A stretch of DNA of 24,584 nt from JACKLD01 sp049297695 (GTDB lineage Bacteria > Pseudomonadota > Alphaproteobacteria > UBA2136 > UBA6156). This document shows, in pieces, positions 7,056 through 14,813 of the stretch. The DNA lies in assembly GCA_049297695.1 (NCBI GenBank), contig JBAQUT010000001.1:1-24584 (forward strand). The letters run 5' to 3'. A program made the position numbers and the translations under genes. The number at the start of each line of letters is the position of its first letter. Within the stretch, counting starts at the first letter, position 1. Below the pieces are notes generated by a model that was not told the DNA's origin, made no database searches, and saw only the letters and a list, made by a program, of their open reading frames with translations.

Positions 7056-8504
7056 ATGATGTTGAAAACCCAATGTGCGCTTGTTATGGCCTTTGCAGCC
7101 ACGGTGGCCATGCCTGCCCATGCGGGGTGGTTGGAGGAACTGAACCCGTTTGCGCCCACCGAGGTTATCCCTTTGGCCCAAGGCGGTACCGACGATGACG
7201 CCGCCCACGGCATGTTGCCCTTTACCACGTTTGAGCGCGAGCAGCGGGCTATAACCGATGGTTTGCCGTGCAAATGGATTAGTATGGGCGGTGGACAAGG
7301 CGAAAGCAGGTATGATTTTTTGTGCAAGGGTGGCACGTGGGCCACGGTGAGTTTGATGATGGATAAATCGGCCTTGGATGGCGACGGAGTGGGGCGGGTG
7401 CGCTTGGTGTTCCGCGAATGGCCCGAAACGGTGCACCCTGGTGGCGGGGAGGCCTATGTGGCCCAGCAGTTTTTGCAGCACGTAACCGCCCATTTTGTGC
7501 CCGCCAACTTGGCCAAAGAGGTAGAGGCGGCGTTTTGGTATCGTCGGGACCGCAAATGGCAGATTTTCCGTGCCTTGGATGTAAGTTACACCTATGAAAA
7601 TCAGGATAAGTTTGTGTTGCACCGGTTGGAAATACGCGGGCGGGGTAAGACTATCAAGCTTCCGGGCCGCATAAGCAGTCAGCCTGCCGTAACCCCCACC
7701 GAGGCGGGGCTGGGAACGGCGGAAGTACCTGCTGTGGCGACCAAGCCCATTCCAGCCAAGCCTATTGCACCGTTGCCACCCCAACCTTTGCCTGTGCTAC
7801 AAAAACGGGATGGCGAGGTAAAGATGCAGAACGACGGCGTGAACACGGTGCCTGCGGGGGACATTCCCGCACCGCCGGTAGACGATGCCAACCCCAAAGC
7901 CTTGAAGCCTGCCACGGCGGCGGAGGTGAACACCAGCCCCGAGCCATCTAGCCTGGAAAAGCCAGCAGCCCCCAGCATTTCCAGTACGTTGATACCCACG
8001 GCGGAGGAGCGGATTATCAAACGGCCCAAAGCCCCCACCAATTTTGATGCCTACAACAAGGCGGAAGAACTGACCAAAGAGTTTGAAGCCAAGGCCACCA
8101 ACGACCGCGTGCCCGACAAGGTGAAGCCCGCCCCCCCCGTAACCGAGCTGCCCGCCGATGCCCCCGTGGCCATGCCTGCCACCGATGCGCCCACGGTGCC
8201 CAACCATGCCAGCGACACACCCACGGCGAGTGTGCAAGCCACCCCCACGCCCAGCATGGATGCCGAGAGCGCCGAGCCCTTGGAAACCCCCAAACAAGCC
8301 AAAGATTGGCCCCAAGGGGAAGGTTTGGGCAACCCCACCACGCCTGCGGCACCCCAGCCGGAACTGACCTTGCCCAGCGTGGAGAGTGATGCCCGTTTTA
8401 ACCCCACACGCACGCTGCCGCAGTTGAAGTTCATCCCCAAAGCCGTGCCGTTGCAACGGGCGGACGAGGTGATTCAGTTTGAAGATGAGGGGAGCGGATT
8501 GTAG
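7056..8504 (+). CDS. exported protein with long Pro/Ala-rich tail
   Basis: This 482-residue protein has a clear Sec signal peptide: a basic start, the hydrophobic run CALVMAFAATVAM, and cleavage after AHA at residue 23. It should therefore be periplasmic or extracytoplasmic. Residues 24 to about 205 look folded and carry two cysteines, C72 and C90, that could form a disulfide. From about 207 to 450 the sequence is low-complexity and rich in Pro, Ala, Thr and Asp, with charged islands, and is probably disordered. The last 30 residues (TRTLPQLKFIPKAVPL) are again more ordered. No family is recognised. Such long tails are typical of periplasm-spanning linkers, but there is no membrane anchor or OmpA domain. 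ATG at 7056 or 7059 gives the same protein less one Met. There is no strong ribosome binding site. Base composition matches the housekeeping genes. Confidence 0.8.
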   Translation: MMLKTQCALVMAFAATVAMPAHAGWLEELNPFAPTEVIPLAQGGTDDDAAHGMLPFTTFEREQRAITDGLPCKWISMGGGQGESRYDFLCKGGTWATVSLMMDKSALDGDGVGRVRLVFREWPETVHPGGGEAYVAQQFLQHVTAHFVPANLAKEVEAAFWYRRDRKWQIFRALDVSYTYENQDKFVLHRLEIRGRGKTIKLPGRISSQPAVTPTEAGLGTAEVPAVATKPIPAKPIAPLPPQPLPVLQKRDGEVKMQNDGVNTVPAGDIPAPPVDDANPKALKPATAAEVNTSPEPSSLEKPAAPSISSTLIPTAEERIIKRPKAPTNFDAYNKAEELTKEFEAKATNDRVPDKVKPAPPVTELPADAPVAMPATDAPTVPNHASDTPTASVQATPTPSMDAESAEPLETPKQAKDWPQGEGLGNPTTPAAPQPELTLPSVESDARFNPTRTLPQLKFIPKAVPLQRADEVIQFEDEGSGL

Positions 8505-8534
8505 GGAAATGACTAAAATTAGAGGGTTAGGGGC

Positions 8535-8563
8535 TTGATATTTGTATACGTATTAGCTATATT
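8535..8563 (+). promoter_or_regulatory. sigma70-like promoter of the Nudix-PP2C gene
   Basis: TTGATA (8535-8540) and TATATT (8558-8563) are separated by exactly 17 bases, each matching consensus at five of six positions. The spacer contains the perfect palindrome ATACGTAT (8546-8553), in a position where a bound repressor would block polymerase. The predicted leader is about 36 bases. Confidence 0.65.
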
Positions 8564-8605
8564 TGGGGGGAGTGGTATAAGAACCCCAGATACAAGGAAA
8601 ACGAT

Positions 8606-10447
8606 ATGAACACACGTACTCCCAAAAGCCTTTTGAACCTGCCAGAACATCCGTGGCATGATATTAATACTCAGGCATTTGGTGCCATTGATGGTACGGG
8701 AAAAGTTATTATTGATGGCCATGGTGTGAATTACATTCAGCGTATAAACCTTAGTAACCGTGGTGGGTTGACGGAGCTGAAGACTTCAAAAAAATCGTTT
8801 AACTTAAATACGTTTAGCAATTCGACATGCATGCTGATGTATGATGAATCGAATAACCGATTTTTAGTTTTGCATGAACAAAAGGCAGTTGCGGCACTTT
8901 TAGCTGGGGCTGGTTATACAAGCCCAGGTTTTGATGAAAATGGGATTATTCAAACTTTTCCTGCAGGTTATCAAAGTAAAGATGATAAAAATATTGTTGA
9001 TACGTTTCGCAGGGAAGGAAGTAAGGAGACGAGGATTAATAAAGGCTCTTTTAAAGCGATTTATGATTTAGGGCATTTGCTAGTTGCACCAAATAACGCT
9101 GAAAAGGTAGATTTTTTGGGGTTGGTTATTGTCGAAAAACCTGAACTTATTGAGGATAAGGCTGAAACAACCATAAAGGGTCGTGAATGGGTAAGCCCAT
9201 CGGAGCTTTTCAGCCGCTTGATGGCTCGATATTTTGTTCATGCACCAGCACGTGATGCTATGAATTCGGCTTTGCAGCACGTTCTTTTAAAATCCAAACA
9301 GAAACTGGGTGACCAGACTATAGCGGATGTTTATGAAGATACCGCCTTGTACGACAGCATGGTAGCCGATGGTATGGCCAACCTGATGCGGGAAACACTG
9401 ACTGTGCAGCACAGTGTGGGCAAAAATGGGAATGATAAAAACGAAGATGCCGTGTTTGAAAACGAGCATTTTAAAGCCGTGATTGACGGGGCGACCGATA
9501 AAACTGGCTACAAGGTGACGTACCAAGGACACGAAATGACGGGTGGGCGCATGATGGCGTTGGTTATCCAAAACGCCATGAAAAACATGGCGGCGGATTC
9601 TACCATGCGGGAGGCCGTGGAGTACTTGACTTTACAAACTTCCCAAGCCTTGAAGGAAGCGGGATGGCCCGAAGATAAGCCAAACCCTGAGGCGAGCGTG
9701 ACAATTTACAGCGCCAAATGGAACGAAGTGTGGCGTGTGGGGGATGGCCATGTGCGTGTGGGGGATACGTTGCACCGAGGTGGCAAGGCCATTGATGTGG
9801 CGACGGGTACTATCCGGAAACAGGTTTTGGAAACCAAGACATTTATGGATGAGATAAATGAAGCTTTGGGGATTGCTGTGCCTGTGGGGGATATTGGGCG
9901 TGCGGCGATTCAACCTATATTGGACCAGCAATGGAAACTTGCGAACAATGCTTACAGCCGTTACGGTTACCCTGTGATTAACGGGAAAAATGTTCCTATG
10001 AATTTGTTGGAAGCCCCCTTGAAAGTAAAAGAGGGAGACTATGTGGTGTTGGCCAGTGATGGATTTGACGATCCTCAGGTGACGTTGGAAGAAACTTTGG
10101 CACGTCAGGCCGAGATTAACGAAGCTGACCCCATGCGGATTGGATTGGTGAAAGGTATTGGCCCTAGCACCAAAGGTATGGTGGATGGCAAGCCTCATGA
10201 TGATGCAAGTTACCTGGGGTTTGCCGTGCCTCGCAAAAAGGCACGTTTTAAGACACCGGATGTGCTGTACCACAACCGTGCGGCAGCAGTGACATCGTTG
10301 AACCAGCCTGTGGCTGTGACTCCTACGGCCATAATGAAAGCCGTGAATGATGTGTTGCAGAAACCTGTGGCACAGGATTTTCCCGCTGCCATGGGGCCCA
10401 ATGGGTTTGTAAGCCAGATTATGCGCGCTTTGGAAAGCAGGGCCTAA
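8606..10447 (+). CDS. Nudix-like / PP2C-type phosphatase fusion
   Basis: This 613-residue protein has two parts. Residues about 70-210 look like a Nudix domain: a beta-rich start, then a Nudix-box-like G121...TFRREGSKETRI (133-144). The box keeps RE and the last E but has K where REXXEE has its first E, and no conserved acid six residues after the Gly, so hydrolase activity is doubtful. Residues about 250-545 form a PP2C phosphatase domain with its metal motifs intact: N279-E280-D281, D294-G295 (VIDGATD), D380 (VGDGH), D485-G486 (ASDGFDD) and D532-D533 (HDDASY). It should be a Mg/Mn-dependent Ser/Thr phosphatase. The last 65 residues are a basic tail. AAGGA at 8594-8598 fits the ATG. The 5' third is AT-rich and the 3' part GC-richer, consistent with a mosaic origin. 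No partner kinase adjoins it. Confidence 0.8.
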   Translation: MNTRTPKSLLNLPEHPWHDINTQAFGAIDGTGKVIIDGHGVNYIQRINLSNRGGLTELKTSKKSFNLNTFSNSTCMLMYDESNNRFLVLHEQKAVAALLAGAGYTSPGFDENGIIQTFPAGYQSKDDKNIVDTFRREGSKETRINKGSFKAIYDLGHLLVAPNNAEKVDFLGLVIVEKPELIEDKAETTIKGREWVSPSELFSRLMARYFVHAPARDAMNSALQHVLLKSKQKLGDQTIADVYEDTALYDSMVADGMANLMRETLTVQHSVGKNGNDKNEDAVFENEHFKAVIDGATDKTGYKVTYQGHEMTGGRMMALVIQNAMKNMAADSTMREAVEYLTLQTSQALKEAGWPEDKPNPEASVTIYSAKWNEVWRVGDGHVRVGDTLHRGGKAIDVATGTIRKQVLETKTFMDEINEALGIAVPVGDIGRAAIQPILDQQWKLANNAYSRYGYPVINGKNVPMNLLEAPLKVKEGDYVVLASDGFDDPQVTLEETLARQAEINEADPMRIGLVKGIGPSTKGMVDGKPHDDASYLGFAVPRKKARFKTPDVLYHNRAAAVTSLNQPVAVTPTAIMKAVNDVLQKPVAQDFPAAMGPNGFVSQIMRALESRA

Positions 10448-10461
10448 GCCACACCCCCACG

Positions 10462-10516
10462 CCCCAAACCTTAGGCCTTGTGTGGGCATGGGGTTTGGGG
10501 TGTGTTAGTTTGTTCT
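10462..10516 (+). terminator. terminator-like hairpin before icd
   Basis: CCCCAAACC (10462-10470) pairs perfectly with GGTTTGGGG (10492-10500), with a 21-base loop. The upstream CACACC and downstream GTGTG can extend the stem. The sequence after it (TGTGTTAGTTTGTT) is T-rich but interrupted. It separates the phosphatase gene from icd. Confidence 0.5.
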
Positions 10517-10538
10517 CCATTCAACAAGGAGAACACCC

Positions 10539-11975
10539 ATGACCACCAAAATTACCGTTGCCAAAGGCGATGGTATTGGCCCCGAGATTATGGACGCCAC
10601 GCTGGAGATTTTGAAGGCGGCGGGGGCGGATTTGGAATACGAGTTTATCGAGCTGGGCGAGAAAGTGTTCAAAAAAGGCATTTTGAACGGCATTGAGCCG
10701 AATGCGTGGGAGAGTATCCGCACGAACAAGATTTTGCTGAAAGCGCCGATAACCACCCCCCAAGGCGGTGGTTACAAAAGCGTGAACGTAACCATGCGCA
10801 AGGCGTTTGGGTTGTACTCCAACGTGCGCAGCGTGCGGACGTTTGAGCCCTATGTGCCCAGCAAGCACGCCAAGGTGGATATGATCATTGTGCGGGAAAA
10901 CGAGGAAGGGTTGTACGCGGGGATTGAGTACCGCCAAACCCGCGACACCAGCCACAGCGTGAAGCTGTACAGCCGCACAGGCACCGAGCTGATTGTGCGT
11001 TATGCCTTTGAATACGCCAAAGCCAATGGCCGCAAGAAGGTGACGTGCCTGATTAAAGACAACATTATGAAGATTACGGACGGGATGTTCCACCAAGTGT
11101 TTGACTTGATTGGGGCGGAATATCCAGAGATTACCAAAGAGGCGCTGATTGTGGACATCGGCATGGCGAAAATTGCCGACACGCCTGAAAAGTTTGACGT
11201 GGTGGTGTGCGAAAACCTGTACGGCGACATTGTGAGCGACATTGCAAGCCAGATTGCGGGCAGCGTGGGCCTTGCGGGCAGCATGAATCTGGGCCGTGGG
11301 TGCAGCATGTTTGAGGCCGTGCACGGCAGTGCGCCGGACATTGCGGGGAAGGGGATTGCGAATCCATCTGGCCTGTTGAACGCCGCCATTTTGATGCTGT
11401 ACCACATTGGCCAAGGCGAGGTGGCGGCCAAGATTGGTAACGCGTGGTTGTACACGTTGGAAAATGGCCAGCACACGGGCGACATTGCGGCGGACAAGGC
11501 TAAAGCCTTGGGCACGATGGATTTTGCCAAGGCCGTGATTGGCAATTTTGGCAAAGGGCCTGCCAAGTTGGTGCCGTTCAACGTGGGTGGCAAAGGTGGC
11601 GTGAAGATGCCTGAAGCCGACAAAACCACCAAGAGCAAGCGCGTGAAAAAAATGACGGGTGTGGATGTGTTTATTGATAACGCCCGCACCGATGTGGAGG
11701 TGTTTGGGCCGATCATCGAGCGCTGCGGTACGGGGAAATTGAGTTTGAAATCCGTTTCCAGCAGGGGCATGAAAATGTACCCGGGCAAGCCTGAGGTGAC
11801 GGCGTTATCCGACCTGTGGTGCTGCCGCTTTGCGGGCAAGAACGGCGAGGTGGCGTCGGAGGATATCCGTGCTGTTTTAGCCGCCATGGAAAGCCAGGGG
11901 TTTGACTGGGTGAAAATTGAAAACCTGTACACCTTTGACGATGTGAACGGGTTTACGGGGAGTGCGGGGGAGTAG
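10539..11975 (+). CDS. icd: isocitrate dehydrogenase, long Rickettsia/Thermus type
   Basis: Isocitrate dehydrogenase oxidatively decarboxylates isocitrate to 2-oxoglutarate in the TCA cycle. It belongs to the isocitrate/isopropylmalate dehydrogenase family. Visible residues are the substrate set S81, N83, R87, R97 and R119, catalytic K173 (LIKDNIMK), metal acids D207, D230 and D234 (ENLYGDIVSD), and the nucleotide-binding loop HGSAPDIAGKGIANPSG at 262-278. At 478 residues it carries a C-terminal domain of about 140 residues after GKGPAKLVPF, as in Rickettsia and Thermus enzymes. Most alphaproteobacteria instead carry the ~404-residue eukaryote-like type. NADP is the likely cofactor but is not proven from sequence. 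AAGGAG at 10526-10531 supports the ATG. Confidence 0.93.
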   Translation: MTTKITVAKGDGIGPEIMDATLEILKAAGADLEYEFIELGEKVFKKGILNGIEPNAWESIRTNKILLKAPITTPQGGGYKSVNVTMRKAFGLYSNVRSVRTFEPYVPSKHAKVDMIIVRENEEGLYAGIEYRQTRDTSHSVKLYSRTGTELIVRYAFEYAKANGRKKVTCLIKDNIMKITDGMFHQVFDLIGAEYPEITKEALIVDIGMAKIADTPEKFDVVVCENLYGDIVSDIASQIAGSVGLAGSMNLGRGCSMFEAVHGSAPDIAGKGIANPSGLLNAAILMLYHIGQGEVAAKIGNAWLYTLENGQHTGDIAADKAKALGTMDFAKAVIGNFGKGPAKLVPFNVGGKGGVKMPEADKTTKSKRVKKMTGVDVFIDNARTDVEVFGPIIERCGTGKLSLKSVSSRGMKMYPGKPEVTALSDLWCCRFAGKNGEVASEDIRAVLAAMESQGFDWVKIENLYTFDDVNGFTGSAGE

Positions 11976-11987
11976 GGTTTACCCTAC
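11972..11987 (+). terminator. short hairpin at the icd stop
   Basis: GTAGGG-TTTA-CCCTAC is a perfect 6-bp stem with a four-base loop overlapping the icd TAG. The following bases are A/T-rich but not a T run. It may attenuate icd transcription or mark the junction with the AT-rich gene that follows. Confidence 0.35.
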
Positions 11988-12034
11988 AATTATAGTATGC
12001 AATATTCTCACCATAGAACAGGAGAAATGGTGAC

Positions 12035-12562
12035 ATGATTATTAGTGATCGGGCTGAACTTCATTTGGATGTTGACTCTAAAATACGTGCCGCACATAAG
12101 GCTGGTTATCTTTCTGGGCGGTCGGACATAAATATGGGTTCGGCAAGATGGATGAAGGTGTTAGCAGGTACTGCTGCAATTACGCTTATCACACTTCCTC
12201 TTATTGATAAGTATGTTCGGCCCGACTCTGTGAAAGAGGCGCGTATGCAGAACAACGCTAAATACACGCTGCTCCATGCTGACCGAGAAGTAGCTCAGAT
12301 TCTTGCCCGTAAAAAATCAGCGGAATGTGTTTTGGAAGCGGCTGCACACAAGAAATCGGCCGCAGACTGTGTCTCTGGGGAAAATAATTTAGAATTATGG
12401 TTTTTATTTGCTTTAGGTGCAACGGCTTTGGCTGTGGGTGCTTATGACCAAGCTCGTAAAGGAAAGAATCGTGTAAAAGAATCTGACCGTCTTTTGATGA
12501 AGCTTGTTGATGCTGAGACACAAAAAAATGAACTTGATACTCCTTCTCAGAATTTAGCGTAA
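12035..12562 (+). CDS. AT-rich orphan with two membrane segments
   Basis: This 175-residue protein has hydrophobic segments at about 41-57 (KVLAGTAAITLITLPLI) and 119-137 (LELWFLFALGATALAVG). Between them is a charged helical region of about 60 residues holding C98 and C112, which could form a disulfide if the loop is periplasmic. The N terminus (about 35 residues) and the basic, charged C terminus would then both be cytoplasmic. No family is recognised. CAGGAGA at 12020-12025 precedes the ATG at 12035; another ATG at 12027 stops after three codons. It sits between icd and pal, where tolB would be expected in many alphaproteobacteria, and it is AT-rich compared with both neighbours. Confidence 0.7.
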   Translation: MIISDRAELHLDVDSKIRAAHKAGYLSGRSDINMGSARWMKVLAGTAAITLITLPLIDKYVRPDSVKEARMQNNAKYTLLHADREVAQILARKKSAECVLEAAAHKKSAADCVSGENNLELWFLFALGATALAVGAYDQARKGKNRVKESDRLLMKLVDAETQKNELDTPSQNLA

Positions 12563-12605
12563 GATTACGGTAAGCCACCTGTAAGTATGTGTAAAAAAGA
12601 GGCGA

Positions 12606-12652
12606 GTGTGGCACAAACGCACTTGCGCGGGGGCGGGGCGTGTGTCACAAAC
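12606..12652. repeat. spaced 13-bp direct repeat upstream of pal
   Basis: GTGTGGCACAAAC (12606-12618) and GTGTGTCACAAAC (12640-12652) differ at one base and start 34 bases apart, close to three helical turns. They lie about 90-130 bases before pal, in a 176-base region with no gene. This may be a pair of regulator sites; no regulator is identified. Confidence 0.4.
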
Positions 12653-12738
12653 ATAACCGAACCGCTGGGATGCCTGTTGGAGGTGTTCGGGGCGGCCAAA
12701 TGTTCAGTTATGAACGCATGAAAAAAAGGAACACACAC

Positions 12739-13254
12739 ATGAAACTGGCACAACTTTCCATGCTGGCTGTGGTTGCCGTTTTGGGCGCCTGCTCTTGCCT
12801 CAAGAGCCCCGACCTGAACGTTGGCACCGCCGCAAACGGCAGCAAATACGGCGCAGGCAGCGGCATGAACGGCAGCAGCAGCGCAGGTATGAACGACCAA
12901 TCCGTGAAGGACAAATTCGCGGCCGGTGGTTTTGACATCGTGTACTTTGACTACGACAGCGCCGCCATTAGCGACAGCGCCGCCGCCACCTTGCAACAGT
13001 TTGCCACGTTCTCCAAAGACAACGCCGTGAAGGGCGTTACCTTGGAAGGCCACGCTGACGAACGCGGTACCCGCGAGTACAACCTTGCCTTGGGTGACCG
13101 TCGTGCCGTTGCCGTGAAAAAATACCTCGCCGGTTTGGGCGTGGACGCTGGCAGCATGACCACCGTGAGCTTTGGTAAGGAACGTCCTGCTATGGACGGC
13201 CATGACGAAGCTGCTTGGGCCAAGAACCGCCGTGGCGTAATCGTGCTGAACTAG
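12739..13254 (+). CDS. pal: peptidoglycan-associated lipoprotein Pal
   Basis: Pal is an outer-membrane lipoprotein of the Tol-Pal system that binds peptidoglycan and helps the outer membrane constrict at division. The start at 12739 gives a lipoprotein signal, MKLAQLSMLAVVAVLGAC, with lipobox LGAC and lipidated C18. The frame is open to an ATG at 12640, but that would bury the signal. AAGGAA just before 12739 supports this start. After a Gly/Ser-rich linker (about 26-55) comes an OmpA-like domain (about 66-171) with FDYDS at 70-74 and the peptidoglycan-binding signature GHADERGTREYN at 104-115, followed by R121/R122. At 171 residues it is of usual length. tolB does not lie upstream; a strong terminator follows, so pal ends its own transcript. 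Confidence 0.96.
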   Translation: MKLAQLSMLAVVAVLGACSCLKSPDLNVGTAANGSKYGAGSGMNGSSSAGMNDQSVKDKFAAGGFDIVYFDYDSAAISDSAAATLQQFATFSKDNAVKGVTLEGHADERGTREYNLALGDRRAVAVKKYLAGLGVDAGSMTTVSFGKERPAMDGHDEAAWAKNRRGVIVLN

Positions 13255-13274
13255 TTTCAGAACGGTTGACCATG

Positions 13275-13299
13275 AACCGCCCTTCGGGGCGGTTTTTTT
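13275..13299 (+). terminator. strong intrinsic terminator after pal
   Basis: CCGCCC (13277-13282), a TTCG tetraloop and GGGCGG (13287-13292) are followed by seven T bases (13293-13299); two A bases before the stem pair with the first Ts. This is a textbook Rho-independent terminator, 21 bases after the pal stop. Confidence 0.92.
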
Positions 13300-13401
13300 G
13301 TGGGGTGCTGCCCTCATAACCATTGCTTGTAAGGTTACGGGCAGGGAAAGGCTGGAACATACCGCCAAAATTGGGTAAGGTGGGGCAAAGAAAGAATACC
13401 G

Positions 13402-14304
13402 ATGATGCTCCGCGTGCTTGTGCTTGCTGTGATTTTGGCCCTTCCGGCCAGCGTGATGAACGCCCAAGGGTTTGGAACGGATGCCGAGCGGCTGGAACGG
13501 TTGGAAAAGCGTATTATGGCCATGGAAGGCAGGGCGTTTAACGGCACCAGCGGCGCCCCCACGGGCAGCGCGGTGGCTGATTTGGAGCAGCGGATGCAAG
13601 AGCTGGAGCGGGAAGGGAGCCAGGTGAATGGCGGGGTGGAGCGACTCTCCAACGCCGTGGAGCGGTTGGCCAAAAAAGTGGATGAAATGGCCAAAGATTA
13701 CGATTTGCGCTTGCGGGATTTGGAGGCTGGTGCCCAAGCTGGTGGTACGGGCGGGGGCACGGTGGTGGCCCATGGCACGGTGCCAACGGGGGTAACGCCC
13801 ATGGCGGAGGTGCCTGCTGCGCCCAGCACGGTTGCCGAGGCATCCCCCACCAAGCCTGCGGCGGCCGCTCCTGCTGCCACCAATGCTAACGCCAGCACGG
13901 CCATCCCCGCCGAGATGAAGGCGGAAGAACACTACAACAAGGCCTATGCCTACTTAACGGCGGCGGATTACCCCAACGCGCAGGCGTGGTTGGAAGAGTT
14001 TATCAAGCGTCACCCCAAGGATGCCCTGGCCGACAACGCCTACTATTGGCTGGGCGAGGTGCATTTGGTGCAAAACAACCCCAAGGCGGCGCTGATGGAC
14101 TTTAAGAGCGGATTGGAGACCTTCCCCAAAGGCCAAAAAGCCCCTGCGAATTTGCTGAAGATGGGGGTGGCCCTCAGCCAGATTGGTCAGCCTGACCTTG
14201 CCAAAGGCATGTGGCAAAAATTGGTGAAAGACTTCCCCAAGGCGCCTGAGGCGGAGAAGGCGCGGGCAAAGTTGGCGGAGTTGCCGAAGGCTGTGAAGAA
14301 GTAA
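13402..14304 (+). CDS. cpoB: Tol-Pal cell-division coordinator CpoB (YbgF)
   Basis: CpoB is a periplasmic TPR protein that links Tol-Pal and peptidoglycan synthesis during septation. The protein is 300 residues. It has a signal peptide with cleavage after MNA at residue 21, then a coiled coil from about 27 to 109 with a heptad-like pattern (RLERLEKRIMAME, VERLSNAVERLAKKVDEM). An Ala/Pro/Thr-rich linker spans about 110-165. A TPR block runs from about 168 to the end, with AEEHYNKAYAYL, AYYWLGEVHL and ALSQIGQPDLAKGMWQ. ATG codons at 13402 and 13405 are both possible, and the ribosome binding site is weak. The pal terminator separates it from pal, so it probably has its own promoter in 13300-13400, which I cannot define. 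An AT-rich orphan follows after 14 bases. Confidence 0.93.
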   Translation: MMLRVLVLAVILALPASVMNAQGFGTDAERLERLEKRIMAMEGRAFNGTSGAPTGSAVADLEQRMQELEREGSQVNGGVERLSNAVERLAKKVDEMAKDYDLRLRDLEAGAQAGGTGGGTVVAHGTVPTGVTPMAEVPAAPSTVAEASPTKPAAAAPAATNANASTAIPAEMKAEEHYNKAYAYLTAADYPNAQAWLEEFIKRHPKDALADNAYYWLGEVHLVQNNPKAALMDFKSGLETFPKGQKAPANLLKMGVALSQIGQPDLAKGMWQKLVKDFPKAPEAEKARAKLAELPKAVKK

Positions 14305-14318
14305 ATAGCTAGAGACCT

Positions 14319-14813
14319 ATGAAGCACGACCAAGCCATTTCTATTTTCCAAGAAATTCAGGCCCGCCCTTATCGTGTCAGTGAGAAAATCAATACGCCTG
14401 CCAACAATTGTTATTTTAAAGGTATTGAACTCCTTCAACGCTTGGGAAGCCTTGGTTATACCGTGCGTGGGCGTGTTGGTGAGACCGCGTGGGATAATAA
14501 ACTCATTACAGCTGAAATTCTAAATCTTTATGATGTATCTTTTAAAGTTACTCATTTTGTAACGGAGATTCATCTTAATGGACGATGGAGGTTTTTAGAC
14601 CCCAGCTATCCGATCTCCCTTCGTAAGCATGGATTTAAAGTTGGTTCATGGGACAAGGGAACATTATGTTTTCCCATAACTAAACTTTACATGCAAAAGC
14701 AATCACTTGAGTATCAACAAGAGTGGTTTTCGCCAGGATATGCAGAAAGTTATTTTAAAAAGAATGCACCATTTTTTAAAGCTTTTAATGCGTGGATTTC
14801 AAAATTTGATTGA
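14319..14813 (+). CDS. AT-rich transglutaminase-like protein
   Basis: This 164-residue protein has the order of a transglutaminase-core triad. C31 is in NNCYFKGIELLQRLGSLG, the nucleophile at the start of a helix. H79 is in VTHFVTEIHLNGRW, and D94 is in RFLDPSYP. The His strand followed by 'GRWRFLDPS' is very characteristic of this fold, including the Trp. It is more convincing than the similar pattern at 6114-6671. It may act as a peptidase, amidase or crosslinking enzyme on an unknown substrate; there is no signal peptide. The gene is AT-rich and has no strong ribosome binding site. It lies in the cpoB-tilS junction. Its TGA (14811-14813) overlaps the tilS ATG by one base, so tilS translation is likely coupled to it. 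Confidence 0.75.
   Translation: MKHDQAISIFQEIQARPYRVSEKINTPANNCYFKGIELLQRLGSLGYTVRGRVGETAWDNKLITAEILNLYDVSFKVTHFVTEIHLNGRWRFLDPSYPISLRKHGFKVGSWDKGTLCFPITKLYMQKQSLEYQQEWFSPGYAESYFKKNAPFFKAFNAWISKFD

Noticed and set aside
12640..12738. Upstream start for pal at 12640
   Set aside because: It would place 33 hydrophilic residues before a lipoprotein signal peptide.
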